A stretch of DNA of 64,000 nt from Agromyces ramosus. GTDB lineage: Bacteria; Actinomycetota; Actinomycetes; Actinomycetales; Microbacteriaceae. The position numbers were made by a program, and so were the translations under genes. Positions within the stretch are counted from its first letter, which is position 1. Every line of letters begins with the position of its first letter. The notes under the pieces are model-generated. The model did not search any database. It was not told the DNA's origin and saw only the letters and a list, made by a program, of their open reading frames with translations. Location: positions 3,534,001 through 3,598,000 of the forward strand of contig NZ_JAUSYY010000001.1 of the NCBI RefSeq assembly GCF_030817175.1, in the 5' to 3' direction. Below, piece after piece: positions 27,701-40,216 of this stretch.

Positions 27701-28709
27701 CGTCGCGACGCCCCTCGCGGGCATCGACGCCGTGTTCGCCGACCTCGACGGGGTCGTCTACGCGGGCGCGCACGCGATCCCGGGGGCGGTCGCGAGCCTC
27801 AATCGCGTGAAGGCCGACCTCCCCGTCGGCTACATCACGAACAATGCCTCTCGCAGCGACGCGTACGTCGCGGAGCACCTCGCGGAGCTCGGCCTCGACG
27901 TGACGGCGACCGACGTCGTCACGTCGCCGCAGGCGGCGATGAGCCTGCTCGACCAGCACGTCGCGCCCGGCGCGCTCGTCCTCGTGGTCGGCGGTGAGGG
28001 CATCGTCACCGAGCTCGAGAAGCGCGGCTATCGTGTGACCCGCTCGGCCGACGACGGGCCCGACGCGGTCGTGCAGGGCTTCACGCCCGACATCGGCTGG
28101 CGCGACCTGGCCGAGGCAGCCTTCGCGTTGAACGCACATGGGGGGCCGGATGCTGCGGCATCCGGGATTCCGTGGATCGCCACGAACATGGACTGGACGA
28201 TCCCCGTCGCGCGCGGCATCGCGCCGGGCAACGGCACGCTCGTCTCGGCGGTGCACACGGCAGTCGGACGGTTCCCGCTCGTCGCCGGCAAGCCCGAGAC
28301 GCCCATCTTCGACGAGGCCAGGCGCCGGTTCGGCGCCGAGCACCCGCTCGTGGTGGGCGACCGCCTCGATACCGACATCCTCGGCGCGAATCGCGCCGGC
28401 ATGGCGAGTGCGATCGTGCTCACCGGCATCGACCGTGCCAAGCAGCTGCTGGCAGCGGATGCCTCGAGCCGGCCCGATTTCATCCTCGCCGACCTCGGCG
28501 GACTCCATCAGCCGTACCCCGCGCTGGAGCAGGCGCGGGGCGGGGCGGTGCGCAGTGGCGGTGCACGGGTGCGCATCGACGGCAATCGTGTCGTGATCGT
28601 CGACGAGGGCGACGGTGCGCTCGACCTGCTCCGTGCCGCATGCGCGGCGATCTGGCAATCGGGCACGCCGATCCACGCCCTCGACGTGCCCTCGCGGCTC
28701 TATTCCTGA
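27675..28709 (+). CDS. HAD-superfamily hydrolase (NagD-like phosphatase)
   Basis: 344 aa from the ATG at 27675, inside the end of the previous gene. Catalytic motif I is FADLDGVVYAG, the middle conserved threonine/asparagine motif is ITNNASR, motif III lysine is in GKPETPIFDEARRRFG and motif IV is VVGDRLDTDILGANRAG. This is the class IIA (NagD/4-nitrophenylphosphatase) type that dephosphorylates small metabolites such as phosphoglycolate or sugar phosphates. In actinobacteria it often precedes tlyA and nadK, as here. Substrate not determined by sequence. Confidence 0.88.
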   Translation: MGLFRTRTDVATPLAGIDAVFADLDGVVYAGAHAIPGAVASLNRVKADLPVGYITNNASRSDAYVAEHLAELGLDVTATDVVTSPQAAMSLLDQHVAPGALVLVVGGEGIVTELEKRGYRVTRSADDGPDAVVQGFTPDIGWRDLAEAAFALNAHGGPDAAASGIPWIATNMDWTIPVARGIAPGNGTLVSAVHTAVGRFPLVAGKPETPIFDEARRRFGAEHPLVVGDRLDTDILGANRAGMASAIVLTGIDRAKQLLAADASSRPDFILADLGGLHQPYPALEQARGGAVRSGGARVRIDGNRVVIVDEGDGALDLLRAACAAIWQSGTPIHALDVPSRLYS

Positions 28710-28786
28710 GCCGACTGCCTCAGGCGCGCAGGAACCTGCCGCGTCGGCGCCTCGTTCCGTTGCCCGTTCGAGGTAGCGTTGAGGGC

Positions 28787-28954
28787 GTGAGTACTGACGA
28801 CGAGCTGGGCGACACGATCTCGGAAGCGACGCAGGCCGCCCTCCGCGAGATCGAGGAACAGCCGCTCGAGGAGCGGGCCCGCAGCTATCAGGCCCTCGCC
28901 GATCGGCTGCGCGTCGAGCTCGAACACTCCGACCCGTCGCGCGCCGCCGACTGA
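28787..28954 (+). CDS. Small conserved-type protein between the HAD gene and tlyA
   Basis: 55 aa, GTG start 7 nt behind a -10-like TAGCGT (28774-28779), so probably leaderless. The sequence is highly charged and helical (acidic N-terminus, then EEQPLEERARSYQALADRLR). It lies 3 bp before tlyA in the same direction, and small proteins of this kind occur at this place in other actinobacteria. No known domain. It is short, but codon use and position support it. Confidence 0.6.
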   Translation: MSTDDELGDTISEATQAALREIEEQPLEERARSYQALADRLRVELEHSDPSRAAD

Positions 28955-28957
28955 CGC

Positions 28958-29767
28958 ATGACCGACCAGCGACTCGACGCCGCCCTCGCCGCGCGCGGAC
29001 TGGCTCGCTCACGCACCCACGCCGCCGCGCTCATCGCGGCAGGCGTCGTCACGGTCGATGGTCGACCGGCGCTCAAGCCGTCCTTGCGAGTCGGTGACGA
29101 CGCGCGACTCGAGGTGGCGGCATCCGATCACTACGTGAGCCGGGCCGCCCACAAGCTCATCGCCGCGCTCGACGCGTTCGAGGTCGACCCGTCCCGACGA
29201 GTCGCGCTCGACGCCGGTGCGTCCACCGGTGGGTTCAGCCAGGTGCTGCTCGAGCGCGGTGCACGCACCGTGCTCGCCGTCGACGTGGGGCATGGGCAGC
29301 TCGCCCCAGAGCTCGCCGCTGCGCCCGGGCTCGTGCTCGTCGAGGGATGCAACGTTCGCAACCTCGACGCACCGAGCCTCGCAACCCTCACCGGCGTTGA
29401 CGAGCGGCCGTCGCTCGTGACGGCCGACCTCTCATTCATCTCGCTGACCACCGTGCTGCCCGCCCTGCGAGCCACGGCCACCGACGATGCCGACTTCGTG
29501 CTGCTCGTGAAGCCGCAGTTCGAGGTCGGCCGCGGGGGAGTGCGCGAAGGCGTGGTCCGTGACGCCACGCTCCGCTCCGAGGCCATCGCCAACGTGCTGT
29601 GGGCGGCATTCGACCTCCGACTCGGAACCGCCGGCGTCTTGTCCTCCCCAATCGTCGGCAGTCACGGCAACCACGAGTACCTCGTGCACCTCAGCGCCGC
29701 GGCCGGCGTGAATCCGACAGAATGGATGGGTCGGCTCGACGACCTGGCAGGAGGCGCGAACGCGTGA
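28958..29767 (+). CDS. tlyA: TlyA-family rRNA 2'-O-methyltransferase
   Basis: 269 aa. An N-terminal S4 RNA-binding domain (residues ~1-60, ARGLARSRTHAAALIAAGVV) is followed by an FtsJ-type methyltransferase. The SAM site is LDAGASTGGFSQVLLERGA, and a conserved lysine appears in LLVKPQFEVGRGGV. Family members methylate cytidine 2'-OH in 16S and 23S rRNA and affect capreomycin sensitivity in mycobacteria. The stop overlaps the start of nadK by four bases. Confidence 0.92.
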   Translation: MTDQRLDAALAARGLARSRTHAAALIAAGVVTVDGRPALKPSLRVGDDARLEVAASDHYVSRAAHKLIAALDAFEVDPSRRVALDAGASTGGFSQVLLERGARTVLAVDVGHGQLAPELAAAPGLVLVEGCNVRNLDAPSLATLTGVDERPSLVTADLSFISLTTVLPALRATATDDADFVLLVKPQFEVGRGGVREGVVRDATLRSEAIANVLWAAFDLRLGTAGVLSSPIVGSHGNHEYLVHLSAAAGVNPTEWMGRLDDLAGGANA

Positions 29768-30678
29768 ACGACGCACAGCATTTCCTCGTGGTCTCCCATA
29801 CCGGCCGGCAGTCAGCTCTCGAGGCGACGGGCGAGGTGTGCACGCAACTCCTCGCCGCCGGCGCGGTTCCCGTCATCGCCGCCGAGCACTGGGACGACGT
29901 GCACGCGTTCGTGCCCGAGCTCAACGGCGGTGTCGAGCGCTTCGAAGACACCGATCCGGCGCTCATCGAGCTCGTGATCGTGCTCGGCGGCGACGGCACG
30001 ATCCTGCGGGCAGCCGAGATCATGCGCGACTTCCCGGTTGCACTGCTCGGGGTCAACCTCGGCCATGTGGGCTTCCTCGCCGAGAGCGAGCGCGACGACC
30101 TGGGCTACACGGTCGCCCGTGCCTTGGCCCGCGACTACACCGTTGAAGAGCGCATGACCCTCGCCGTTCGGGCGAAGCTCGGCGATGAGGTGGTCTACGA
30201 GAGCTGGGCCCTCAACGAGGTGACCGTCGAGAAGGCCGAGCGCGAGCGCATGCTCGAGGTCGTCATCGAAGTCGACGGGCGCCCGCTCTCATCGTTCGGG
30301 TGCGATGGTGTGGTGATGTCGACCCCGACGGGGTCGACCGCGTACTCGTTCTCGGCCGGCGGGCCCGTCGTGTGGCCGAGCCTCGAGGCGCTGCTCCTCG
30401 TGCCGCTCAGCGCGCACGCACTCTTCGCCCGGCCTCTCGTGGTCGGCGCGGAGTCGTCGCTCGCGGTCGAGATCCTGCAGCGCACCGAGGCATCCGCCGT
30501 CATCTGGTGCGACGGCCGGCGCACGTTCGACCTTCCGCCGGGTGCCCGCGTGATCGTGCGCAAGTCGCCGACGCCGGTGCGGCTCGCGCGGCTCCACCAG
30601 GCGCCGTTCACCGACCGGCTCGTGAACAAGTTCCAGCTCCCGGTCACCGGCTGGCGAGGGCCGGTGGGTCGTGATTGA
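29764..30678 (+). CDS. nadK: NAD kinase
   Basis: 304 aa from the GTG at 29764. It phosphorylates NAD to NADP. The GGDGT motif is at LGGDGTILRAAEIMRDF and the NE/D-loop motif at WALNEVTVEKAERERML; the GPVVWPSLEA stretch with STPTGSTAYSFSAGG completes the site. Coupled to tlyA by overlap, and followed by recN, the typical actinobacterial order tlyA-nadK-recN. Confidence 0.95.
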   Translation: MNDAQHFLVVSHTGRQSALEATGEVCTQLLAAGAVPVIAAEHWDDVHAFVPELNGGVERFEDTDPALIELVIVLGGDGTILRAAEIMRDFPVALLGVNLGHVGFLAESERDDLGYTVARALARDYTVEERMTLAVRAKLGDEVVYESWALNEVTVEKAERERMLEVVIEVDGRPLSSFGCDGVVMSTPTGSTAYSFSAGGPVVWPSLEALLLVPLSAHALFARPLVVGAESSLAVEILQRTEASAVIWCDGRRTFDLPPGARVIVRKSPTPVRLARLHQAPFTDRLVNKFQLPVTGWRGPVGRD

Positions 30679-30701
30679 GGTGGCGATGATTGAAGGCAGC
30701 G

Positions 30702-32402
30702 ATGATTGAGGAGCTCGGCATCCGCGACCTCGGCGTGATCGCCGAGGCGACGCTACCCCTCGGTGCCGGGTTCACCGCCGTGACCGGCGAGACGGGCGCC
30801 GGCAAGACGATGGTCGTGACCGCGCTCGGCCTGTTGCTCGGAGCGCGGGCCGATGCCGGCGCGGTTCGCTCCGGCGCCAAGCAGGCATGGGTCGAGGGCC
30901 GTTGGCTCGTGCCCGACGACGGCAGCATCGCCGAACGTGTTGCCGAGACCGGTGGCGAAGTCGAGGCCGGAGAGCTCCTGCTCGGCCGTTCCGTCTCGGC
31001 CGAGGGACGCAGTCGCGCCGTCGTCGGCGGGCGCAGCGCGCCTGTCGGGGTGCTCAGCGAACTCGGCGACGAACTCGTCGTCGTGCACGGCCAGGCCGAC
31101 CAGCAGCGGCTCCGCTCCGCCGTCGCGCAGCGTGAGGCCCTCGATCGATTCGCGGGTCCGGCCCTCCAGCGGGCGCTCGACGAGTACCAATCCGCGTTCA
31201 GCGCCTGGCGCACGGATGCCGCTGAACTCACGCGGCTGCGCGAGGCGCACGACGCCCGCGCGCGCGAGGCCGAAGAGCTGCGTGCCGATCTCGACGAGGT
31301 CGAAGACGTCGATCCCCAGCCCGGTGAAGACGTCGAGCTGCACGAGCGTGCTGAGCGCCTCTCGAACCTTGAAGAGCTGCGCGTGGCGGCCGCCCAGGCG
31401 CGCGCGCTCGTCTCGGCCGACGAGGTCGTCGACGACGCGCCCGACGCGGTCGCGCTCGTCGAGGCGGCTCGTCGGCATCTCGACCGAGTGGTCACCCACG
31501 ACCCGGCGCTCGCGCCGATGGCCGAAACGCTCACGAACGCCGGATTCCTCCTCGCCGACGCCGCCGCCGAGCTCGCGGCATACCTCGCAGGCCTCGACGC
31601 CGACGGCGCGCGCGAACTCGAGATCGTGCAAGAGCGCCGCGCGGTGCTCGCGGCGCTCATCCGCCGACACGGCGGCACCCTCGATGAGGTGCTCGACTTC
31701 CGTCGCACGGGGGGGCTCCGGCTCGTCGAACTCGATGGCGATGACGAGCGCATCGTCGCACTCGAGACCTCGGTCGCCGCCCTCGAATCCGAGGTCGATC
31801 GCCTCGCTGCGCGCCTCACCGAGCTCCGCACCGACGCGGCCGGCCGACTCGCCGAAGCCGTCACGCGCGAGTTGGGCGCGCTCGCGATGCCCGACGCCGG
31901 CCTCAGGGTCACCGTCGAGCCGACGCCCGAGCCGTCGATGCACGGCCGTGACCAGGTCGCGATCCTCCTGAGCCCGCACCCGGGCGCCGAACCGCGGTCC
32001 GTCTCGCGCGGGGCATCCGGTGGCGAACTCTCGCGGGTGATGCTCGCCATCGAGGTGGTCATCGCCGGCACCGACCCTGTGCCCACGTTCGTCTTCGACG
32101 AGGTCGATGCCGGCGTCGGCGGCGCGGCCGCGATCGAGATCGGTCGTCGACTCGCGCGGCTCGCCGAACGCTCGCAGGTGATCGTCGTCACGCACCTCGC
32201 GCAGGTGGCGGCCTTCGCGACCAACCACCTGAGCGTGGTCAAGGGCACCGACGGCCAGGTCACCGCCTCGAGCGTGCGACAGCTGACCGGGGCCGACCGC
32301 GAGGCCGAGATGGCGCGGTTGCTCTCGGGTCTCGCCGACTCGGCGAGCGGCCTGGCGCACGCACGGGAGCTGCTGGAGATCGCGGCCGATCGCGCTGCGT
32401 GA
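30702..32402 (+). CDS. recN: DNA repair protein RecN
   Basis: 566 aa from the ATG at 30702; an in-frame TTG at 30690 is an alternative. SMC-like ATPase for double-strand break repair. Walker A is TGETGAGKTMVV, a coiled-coil arm spans about residues 155-390, and the C-terminal half has the signature GASGGELSRVMLAIEVV and Walker B TFVFDEVDAGVGG. It is the last gene of this operon. Confidence 0.95.
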   Translation: MIEELGIRDLGVIAEATLPLGAGFTAVTGETGAGKTMVVTALGLLLGARADAGAVRSGAKQAWVEGRWLVPDDGSIAERVAETGGEVEAGELLLGRSVSAEGRSRAVVGGRSAPVGVLSELGDELVVVHGQADQQRLRSAVAQREALDRFAGPALQRALDEYQSAFSAWRTDAAELTRLREAHDARAREAEELRADLDEVEDVDPQPGEDVELHERAERLSNLEELRVAAAQARALVSADEVVDDAPDAVALVEAARRHLDRVVTHDPALAPMAETLTNAGFLLADAAAELAAYLAGLDADGARELEIVQERRAVLAALIRRHGGTLDEVLDFRRTGGLRLVELDGDDERIVALETSVAALESEVDRLAARLTELRTDAAGRLAEAVTRELGALAMPDAGLRVTVEPTPEPSMHGRDQVAILLSPHPGAEPRSVSRGASGGELSRVMLAIEVVIAGTDPVPTFVFDEVDAGVGGAAAIEIGRRLARLAERSQVIVVTHLAQVAAFATNHLSVVKGTDGQVTASSVRQLTGADREAEMARLLSGLADSASGLAHARELLEIAADRAA

Positions 32403-34889
<2,487 letters not shown>

Positions 34890-34893
<4 letters not shown>

Positions 34894-35795
34894 CCCCGCG
34901 AGCGCCGGTCGACGAGTACCTGCGGCATCTCACGGTCGAGCGCGGCCTCGCGAAGAACACCGTGGCGGCGTACCGGCGTGATCTCGTGATCTACGCCGAC
35001 TGGCTCGAGGCGCAGGGCCTCGCGGGCCCGGCGGGGGTGACCGAGCAGGACCTCGGCGTGTTCGTCCGCTTCCTCGGCGCCGACCGGGTGCCTCCGCTCG
35101 CGACCTCATCGGTCGCGCGGGTGCTCTCCGCGGTCCGGGGGCTGCACCGCTTTCTCGCGGAAGAGGGCGCCATCGAGGCGGATGTCTCGCGCGAGCTGCG
35201 CCCGCCGAAGCTGCCGATGCGCCTGCCGAAGGCGATCCCGGTCGACGACATCGAGGCGCTCATCGCCGCGGCGGGCGGCGAGGAGCCCGTGGAGCTCCGC
35301 GACACCGCACTCCTCGAACTCCTCTACGCCACGGGTGCCCGCGTCTCGGAGGCGGTGTCGCTCAATGTCGACGACCTCGTCGACGAGGAGGTCGTGCGAC
35401 TCTTCGGCAAGGGCGGCAAACAGCGGGTCGTGCCGCTCGGCAGTTACGCGCGGCGCGCGATCGACGCGTATCTCGTGCGCGCGCGTCCGACGCTCTCGGC
35501 GCGCGGCGCGGCGACGCCCGCGCTCTTCCTCGGCGTGCGCGGCAAGCGGATGTCCCGCCAGGCCGCGTGGGAGGCGATCCACCAGGCGGCCGAGCGCGCC
35601 GGCATCGCGGCATCCGTCTCCCCGCACACCCTGCGGCACTCGTTCGCGACGCACCTGCTCGAAGGCGGCGCCGACGTGCGGGTCGTGCAGGAGCTCCTCG
35701 GGCACTCGTCGGTCGCGACGACGCAGATCTACACGCTCGTCACAGCCGATACACTCCGGGAGATGTACACGGCGGCCCACCCGCGTGCTCGCTAG
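34890..35795 (+). CDS. xerD: Tyrosine recombinase XerD
   Basis: 301 aa. An N-terminal core-binding SAM-like domain (~residues 5-95) precedes the catalytic domain with the first Arg in [17 protein letters not shown], the HxLR box in [19 protein letters not shown], the second His in [12 protein letters not shown] and the nucleophile tyrosine in QIYTLVTAD. Length and sequence fit the XerC/D proteins that resolve chromosome dimers at dif, and the link to parA-scpAB supports that role. It should not be confused with the island integrase at 45946. Confidence 0.93.
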
Positions 35796-35835
35796 AATCG
35801 ACCAAGCACAACCCGGCCCAGGAGAGAGTGGACAC

Positions 35836-36723
35836 GTGACGCACCAGAAGCACGACCCGGCGGACGGAATCGCTTCGCTGGAGCCGGAGCTCGGTCCCAC
35901 TGGTCGACCTCACCGCGTATTCCCCGATCCCAAGCCGCTGCGCTCACACGGTCCGGCCCGCATCATCGCCCTGTGCAACCAGAAGGGCGGCGTCGGCAAG
36001 ACGACCACCACGATCAACCTCGGCGCAACCCTCGCCGAGTACGGCCGCCGGGTGCTCGCCGTCGACTTCGACCCGCAGGGGGCGCTGTCAGCGGGCCTCG
36101 GCGTGCCGACGCACGACGTGCCGACGATCTACGACCTGCTGCTCTCGCGCAAGCTCGAGCCTGCAGAGGTCATCCAGAAGACGCACGTCGAGAACCTCGA
36201 CGTGATCCCCGCGAACATCGACCTCTCCGCGGCCGAGGTGCACCTCGTCACCGAGGTCGCCCGTGAGCAGATCCTCGCCGGCGTGCTGCGCCGTGTCGCC
36301 GACGACTACGACGTCATCCTCATCGATTGCCAGCCGTCGCTCGGCCTCCTCACCGTCAACGCGCTCACCGCGAGCCACGGCGTCGTCATCCCGCTCGAGT
36401 GCGAGTACTTCGCTCTGCGCGGCGTCGCGCTGCTCATCGAGACCATCGACAAGGTGCGCGACCGGCTGAACCCCGCGATCGAGCTCGACGGCATCCTCGC
36501 GACCATGTACGACGCGCGCACCCTGCACTCGCGTGAGGTGCTCGAGCGGGTCGTCGACGCGTTCGGCGAAAAGGTGCTCGAGACCGTGATCACGCGCACC
36601 GTGAAGTTCCCCGACGCCACCGTCGCCGCAACGCCCATCACCGAGTTCGCCCCAGAGCACCAGGCGTCCAAGGCCTACCGGGCGCTCGCGAGGGAGCTGG
36701 TCTTCCGTGGCGCGGTCGCCTGA
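35836..36723 (+). CDS. parA: ParA-family ATPase
   Basis: 295 aa from a GTG at 35836 with a good ribosome site (aggagag). The deviant Walker A is CNQKGGVGKTTTTINLG, switch I DFDPQGALSAGLG, and Walker B VILIDCQPSLGLL. It lies between xerD and scpAB, so it is the ParA/Soj-type homologue common in this position of actinobacterial genomes, distinct from the parAB at the origin. It overlaps scpA by 17 bp, indicating a single operon. Confidence 0.92.
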   Translation: MTHQKHDPADGIASLEPELGPTGRPHRVFPDPKPLRSHGPARIIALCNQKGGVGKTTTTINLGATLAEYGRRVLAVDFDPQGALSAGLGVPTHDVPTIYDLLLSRKLEPAEVIQKTHVENLDVIPANIDLSAAEVHLVTEVAREQILAGVLRRVADDYDVILIDCQPSLGLLTVNALTASHGVVIPLECEYFALRGVALLIETIDKVRDRLNPAIELDGILATMYDARTLHSREVLERVVDAFGEKVLETVITRTVKFPDATVAATPITEFAPEHQASKAYRALARELVFRGAVA

Positions 36724-37582
36724 GACCGAGCCGGCTTCCGACGAGCGCGTGTCCGGCGCGGGTGGTGCGGCCGGCGCCGATGGTGCGGCCGAGGCATCCG
36801 ACGCAGGGTTCCGGGTCGCACTCACGAACTTCGAGGGCCCGTTCGACCTGCTGCTCTCGCTCATCGCGAAGCACGAGATGGACATCACCGAGGTCTCGCT
36901 CTCGGCGGTGACCGACGAGTTCATCTCGTACCTGCGGGGGGTCGACTCCGAAGAGGAGCTCGACCGGGCGACGGAGTTCCTCGTCGTCGCTGCGACCCTG
37001 CTCGACCTGAAGGTCGCGGGACTGCTCCCGCAGGGCGAGCTCGTCGACGCCGAAGACGTGGCCCTGCTCGAGGCGCGCGACCTGCTCTTCGCGCGCCTGC
37101 TGCAGTACCGCGCTTTCAAGGAGGCGTCGCGCTGGTTCGCGTCGCACCTCGAGGCCGAGTCGTCGCGGCACGCGCGCAACGTGCGGCTCGAGGAGCAGTT
37201 CCGCCGGCGTTCGCCCGACCTCGTCTGGACCCTCTCGGCCGAGGACTTCGCCGCGCTCGCGATGCTCGCGCTCACGCCGCGGGAGATCCCGGTCGTCGGG
37301 CTCGACCACCTGCACGCGCCGCTCGTGTCGATTCGCGAGCAGGCCGCGCACGTCGTCGCGGTGCTCCGGCGCGGCGATCCCGTGACGTTCCGCCAGCTCA
37401 TCGCCGGCGTCGCGCAGCCCGGCGTCGTGGTCGCGCGGTTCCTCGCCGTGCTCGAGCTCTACCGGCACAATGCCATCGGATTCGACCAGCTCGAGCCGCT
37501 CGGCGAGCTGACGCTGCACTGGTCGGCCGAGTCGTGGTCCGATGACAGACTCGAGAGCCTGGGGGCCGACTATGACGAATGA
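36707..37582 (+). CDS. scpA: Segregation and condensation protein A (kleisin)
   Basis: 291 aa from the GTG at 36707. The ScpA domain starts at about residue 35 with FEGPFDLLLSLIAKHEMDIT, typical for the N-terminal SMC-neck binding region, and the C-terminal winged-helix part follows. The protein forms the kleisin of the SMC-ScpAB complex. The first ~30 residues are Gly/Ala-rich linker. Overlaps the previous and next genes. Confidence 0.94.
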   Translation: MARSPETEPASDERVSGAGGAAGADGAAEASDAGFRVALTNFEGPFDLLLSLIAKHEMDITEVSLSAVTDEFISYLRGVDSEEELDRATEFLVVAATLLDLKVAGLLPQGELVDAEDVALLEARDLLFARLLQYRAFKEASRWFASHLEAESSRHARNVRLEEQFRRRSPDLVWTLSAEDFAALAMLALTPREIPVVGLDHLHAPLVSIREQAAHVVAVLRRGDPVTFRQLIAGVAQPGVVVARFLAVLELYRHNAIGFDQLEPLGELTLHWSAESWSDDRLESLGADYDE

Positions 37583-38318
37583 GACGGATGCCGTGACCGA
37601 CGCTGCGCCCGAGGTGCGCGAGATCCCCGACCCGACGGCTTCGACCGACGCTGCGACCGAGGCCGACGGCCCCGAACTGTCGATCTCGACGCCGCTCGAC
37701 GTGCCCGGCCAGCCACGGCTCGACCTCGACCGGGCGCTCGAGGCGATCCTGTTCATCGCCGACGAGCCGCAGAGCGTCGTGCACCTCGCTGCCGCGGTCG
37801 CGCGTCCGGTCGCCGAGGTGCGCGCGGCGATCGCGCGGCTTCGTGCCGACTACGACGGCACGGGCACGTCGGGGGAGCCCCGAACGGATGTCGCGTCCGA
37901 AGAGCCCGGAGCGCGGAGCATCCGTCGCGGTTTCGAACTTCGCGAAGTCGGCGGCGGCTGGCGGTTCTACGTGCGAGGCGAGTACGACACGCTGGTCGCC
38001 GACTTCGTTCTGACGCAGTCGTCGACGCGCCTGTCGCAGGCCGCGCTCGAGACGCTCTCGGTCATCGCGTACAAGCAGCCGATCTCACGTTCGCAGGTCG
38101 CCTCGATCCGGGCCGTGAACGTCGACTCGGTCGTGCGCACGCTGCTCGGTCGCGGGCTCGTCACCGAGGTCGACACCGACCCCGAGACCGGCGCGATCCT
38201 CTACGGCACCACTGAGCTGCTGCTCACGAACCTCGGCATCAACTCGCTCGATGAGCTGCCGCACATCTCGCCGTTGCTCGACGACGGCCAGGAAGGATTC
38301 GATCTTGACCACCGATGA
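37572..38318 (+). CDS. scpB: Segregation and condensation protein B
   Basis: 248 aa from the ATG at 37572, overlapping the scpA stop (atgacgaatga). The N-terminal ~45 residues are acidic; winged-helix domains follow (ALEAILFIADEPQSVVHLAA and ALETLSVIAYKQPISRSQVA, RGLVTEVDTDPETG). It binds ScpA as a dimer in the SMC complex. Its end overlaps the start of rluB. Confidence 0.94.
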   Translation: MTNETDAVTDAAPEVREIPDPTASTDAATEADGPELSISTPLDVPGQPRLDLDRALEAILFIADEPQSVVHLAAAVARPVAEVRAAIARLRADYDGTGTSGEPRTDVASEEPGARSIRRGFELREVGGGWRFYVRGEYDTLVADFVLTQSSTRLSQAALETLSVIAYKQPISRSQVASIRAVNVDSVVRTLLGRGLVTEVDTDPETGAILYGTTELLLTNLGINSLDELPHISPLLDDGQEGFDLDHR

Positions 38319-39135
38319 CGGCCACGGTGCCGACCGCGCCGCAGGGGCCGAATCACCCGAATCACCCGAATCACCCGAAGGTGTGCGCCTGCAGAAGGTG
38401 CTCGCCGCGGCCGGCGTCGCCAGCCGCCGAGTCTCAGAGCAGCTCATCGTCGAGGGGCGCGTCGAGGTGAACGGCCAGGTCGTGACCGAGCTCGGCAACC
38501 GCATCGACCCCACCACCGATCTCGTCGCGGTCGACGGCGTCGCTGTGCAGCTCGACCCTGCGAAGCGCTACTACATGCTGAACAAGCCGCGCGGCGTCGT
38601 GTCGTCGATGCGCGACGAGCAGGGGCGACCCGACCTCACGACGTTCACCGCCGACCTCGAGGAGCGCGTGTTCAACGTCGGACGCCTCGATGCCGAGACG
38701 AGCGGCCTGCTCGTGCTCACGAACGACGGCGACCTCGCGCATGTGCTCGCCCACCCCTCGTTCGGCGTCTCGAAGACGTACATCGCGAAGGTCAAGGGGC
38801 GCGTGACGCCGCAGGTGATCCAGCAGCTGAAGAACGGCGTCGAGCTCGACGACGGCGTCATCCAGGCCGACAAGGCACGCATCCTGCAGCAGCAGGGCGA
38901 CGAGAAGCACTCGATGGTCGAGCTCACGCTGCACTCCGGCCGCAACCGCATCGTGCGCCGCATGCTCGACGCCGTGGGGCATCCGGTCGTCGACCTCGTG
39001 CGCCGCAGCTTCGGGCCGCTGAACCTCGGCACGCTCCGTTCGGGTCAGATGCGCGAGCTGACGAAAGTGGAGCTCGGCCAGCTGCTCACGATCTCCCGCT
39101 CCACCGAGGCTGGCCGCGAGGGGAACGACACGTGA
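38305..39135 (+). CDS. rluB: 23S/16S rRNA pseudouridine synthase (RluB/RsuA family)
   Basis: 276 aa from a TTG at 38305; the ribosome site aggaagga lies 7 nt upstream, which decides this start, as no ATG/GTG fits. An N-terminal S4 domain (LQKVLAAAGVASRRVSEQLI) is followed by the catalytic domain with the aspartate in NVGRLDAETSGLLVLTNDGD. Near the N-terminus a triple 9-bp direct repeat (about 38350-38376) encodes ESPESPESPE. It overlaps scpB by 14 bp and tyrA by 4. Confidence 0.92.
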   Translation: MTTDDGHGADRAAGAESPESPESPEGVRLQKVLAAAGVASRRVSEQLIVEGRVEVNGQVVTELGNRIDPTTDLVAVDGVAVQLDPAKRYYMLNKPRGVVSSMRDEQGRPDLTTFTADLEERVFNVGRLDAETSGLLVLTNDGDLAHVLAHPSFGVSKTYIAKVKGRVTPQVIQQLKNGVELDDGVIQADKARILQQQGDEKHSMVELTLHSGRNRIVRRMLDAVGHPVVDLVRRSFGPLNLGTLRSGQMRELTKVELGQLLTISRSTEAGREGNDT

Positions 39136-40214
39136 CCGAATCACGCTTGACCGGGCCGGTTCGTGTCGTCGGCGTCGGCCTGCTGGGCGCGAGCATCGGG
39201 CTCGGCCTGCGCGCGAAGGGCATCGACGTGATCCTCGCCGATGCGTCACCCACGCACCTCGCGATTGCGGTCGACTACGGGGCCGGCCGGCCGGCCGAAG
39301 CCGGCGACCGGCCGCAGCTCGTGGTCGTGTGCGTTCCGCCGGATGTCACGGCCGACGTCGTCGCGGCTGAGCTGGCCGCCTTCCCCGATGCGATCGTCAC
39401 GGATGTCGCGAGCGTGAAGCTCGCCGTCTACGACGAGCTGAAGGCGCGCGGCGCCGACCTCTCACGCTACATCGGCACGCACCCGATGGCCGGTCGTGAG
39501 CGTGGCGGCCCGATGTCGGGCCGTGCCGACCTCTTCGTCGGCCGACCGTGGGTGGTGGCCGCGCACGGCGGCATCTCCTACCAGGAGGGGTCGGCGATCG
39601 ACGACCTCATCCTCGACCTCGGCGCGACGCACGTCGAGCTCACCCCGGAGCAGCACGACGCCGCGGTGGCTCTCGTCTCGCACGTGCCGCAGGTCGTGTC
39701 GAGCCTGATGGCCCGCCGCCTGATCGACGCACCGCACGCCTCGGTGAACCTCGCGGGCCAGGGTCTCCGCGACGTCACGCGGGTCGCCGCGAGCGATCCT
39801 GAGCTGTGGGTGCAGATCCTCGGGCAGAACGCCGCCCCCGTCGCCGAGATCCTCCGCGGCTACCGCGACGACCTCGACCGGTTCATCGACGCGCTCGACA
39901 ACATGGATGCTCCCGGCGCGCGCCGGCGCGTCGCCGAAGAGCTCTTCGGCGGCAACACCGGCGTCGAGCGCCTGCCCGGCAAGCACGGCGTCGACCGCCG
40001 GTACTCGAGCCTCATCGTCATGGTCGACGACCGCCCGGGCCAGCTCGCCCGGCTCTTCCACGACGTCGGCGACGCCGGCGCGAACATCGAGGACCTCCGC
40101 CTCGAGCACTCGCCGGGCGCCCAGGTGGGTCTCGCCGAGATCTCCGTGCTCCCCGAGGTGCTCGAGCGCCTCACCGATGAGCTGGCCGCGCGCGGCTGGC
40201 GGATTGCAGGCTGA
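39132..40214 (+). CDS. tyrA: Prephenate dehydrogenase with ACT domain
   Basis: 360 aa from the GTG at 39132. It oxidises prephenate to 4-hydroxyphenylpyruvate for tyrosine synthesis. The Rossmann motif [19 protein letters not shown] opens the protein, [14 protein letters not shown] is the active-site signature, and residues ~290-360 form an ACT regulatory domain ([20 protein letters not shown]), which suggests feedback control. Part of the gene string rluB-tyrA-cmk-der. Confidence 0.93.
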   Translation: MTESRLTGPVRVVGVGLLGASIGLGLRAKGIDVILADASPTHLAIAVDYGAGRPAEAGDRPQLVVVCVPPDVTADVVAAELAAFPDAIVTDVASVKLAVYDELKARGADLSRYIGTHPMAGRERGGPMSGRADLFVGRPWVVAAHGGISYQEGSAIDDLILDLGATHVELTPEQHDAAVALVSHVPQVVSSLMARRLIDAPHASVNLAGQGLRDVTRVAASDPELWVQILGQNAAPVAEILRGYRDDLDRFIDALDNMDAPGARRRVAEELFGGNTGVERLPGKHGVDRRYSSLIVMVDDRPGQLARLFHDVGDAGANIEDLRLEHSPGAQVGLAEISVLPEVLERLTDELAARGWRIAG

Positions 40215-40216
40215 AC

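Noticed and set aside
26159..27724. 521-aa minus-strand frame over the (K/R)PYGD gene
   Set aside because: It is a shadow. Its low-complexity repeats (for example RLLVAI) only mirror the DNA repeat.
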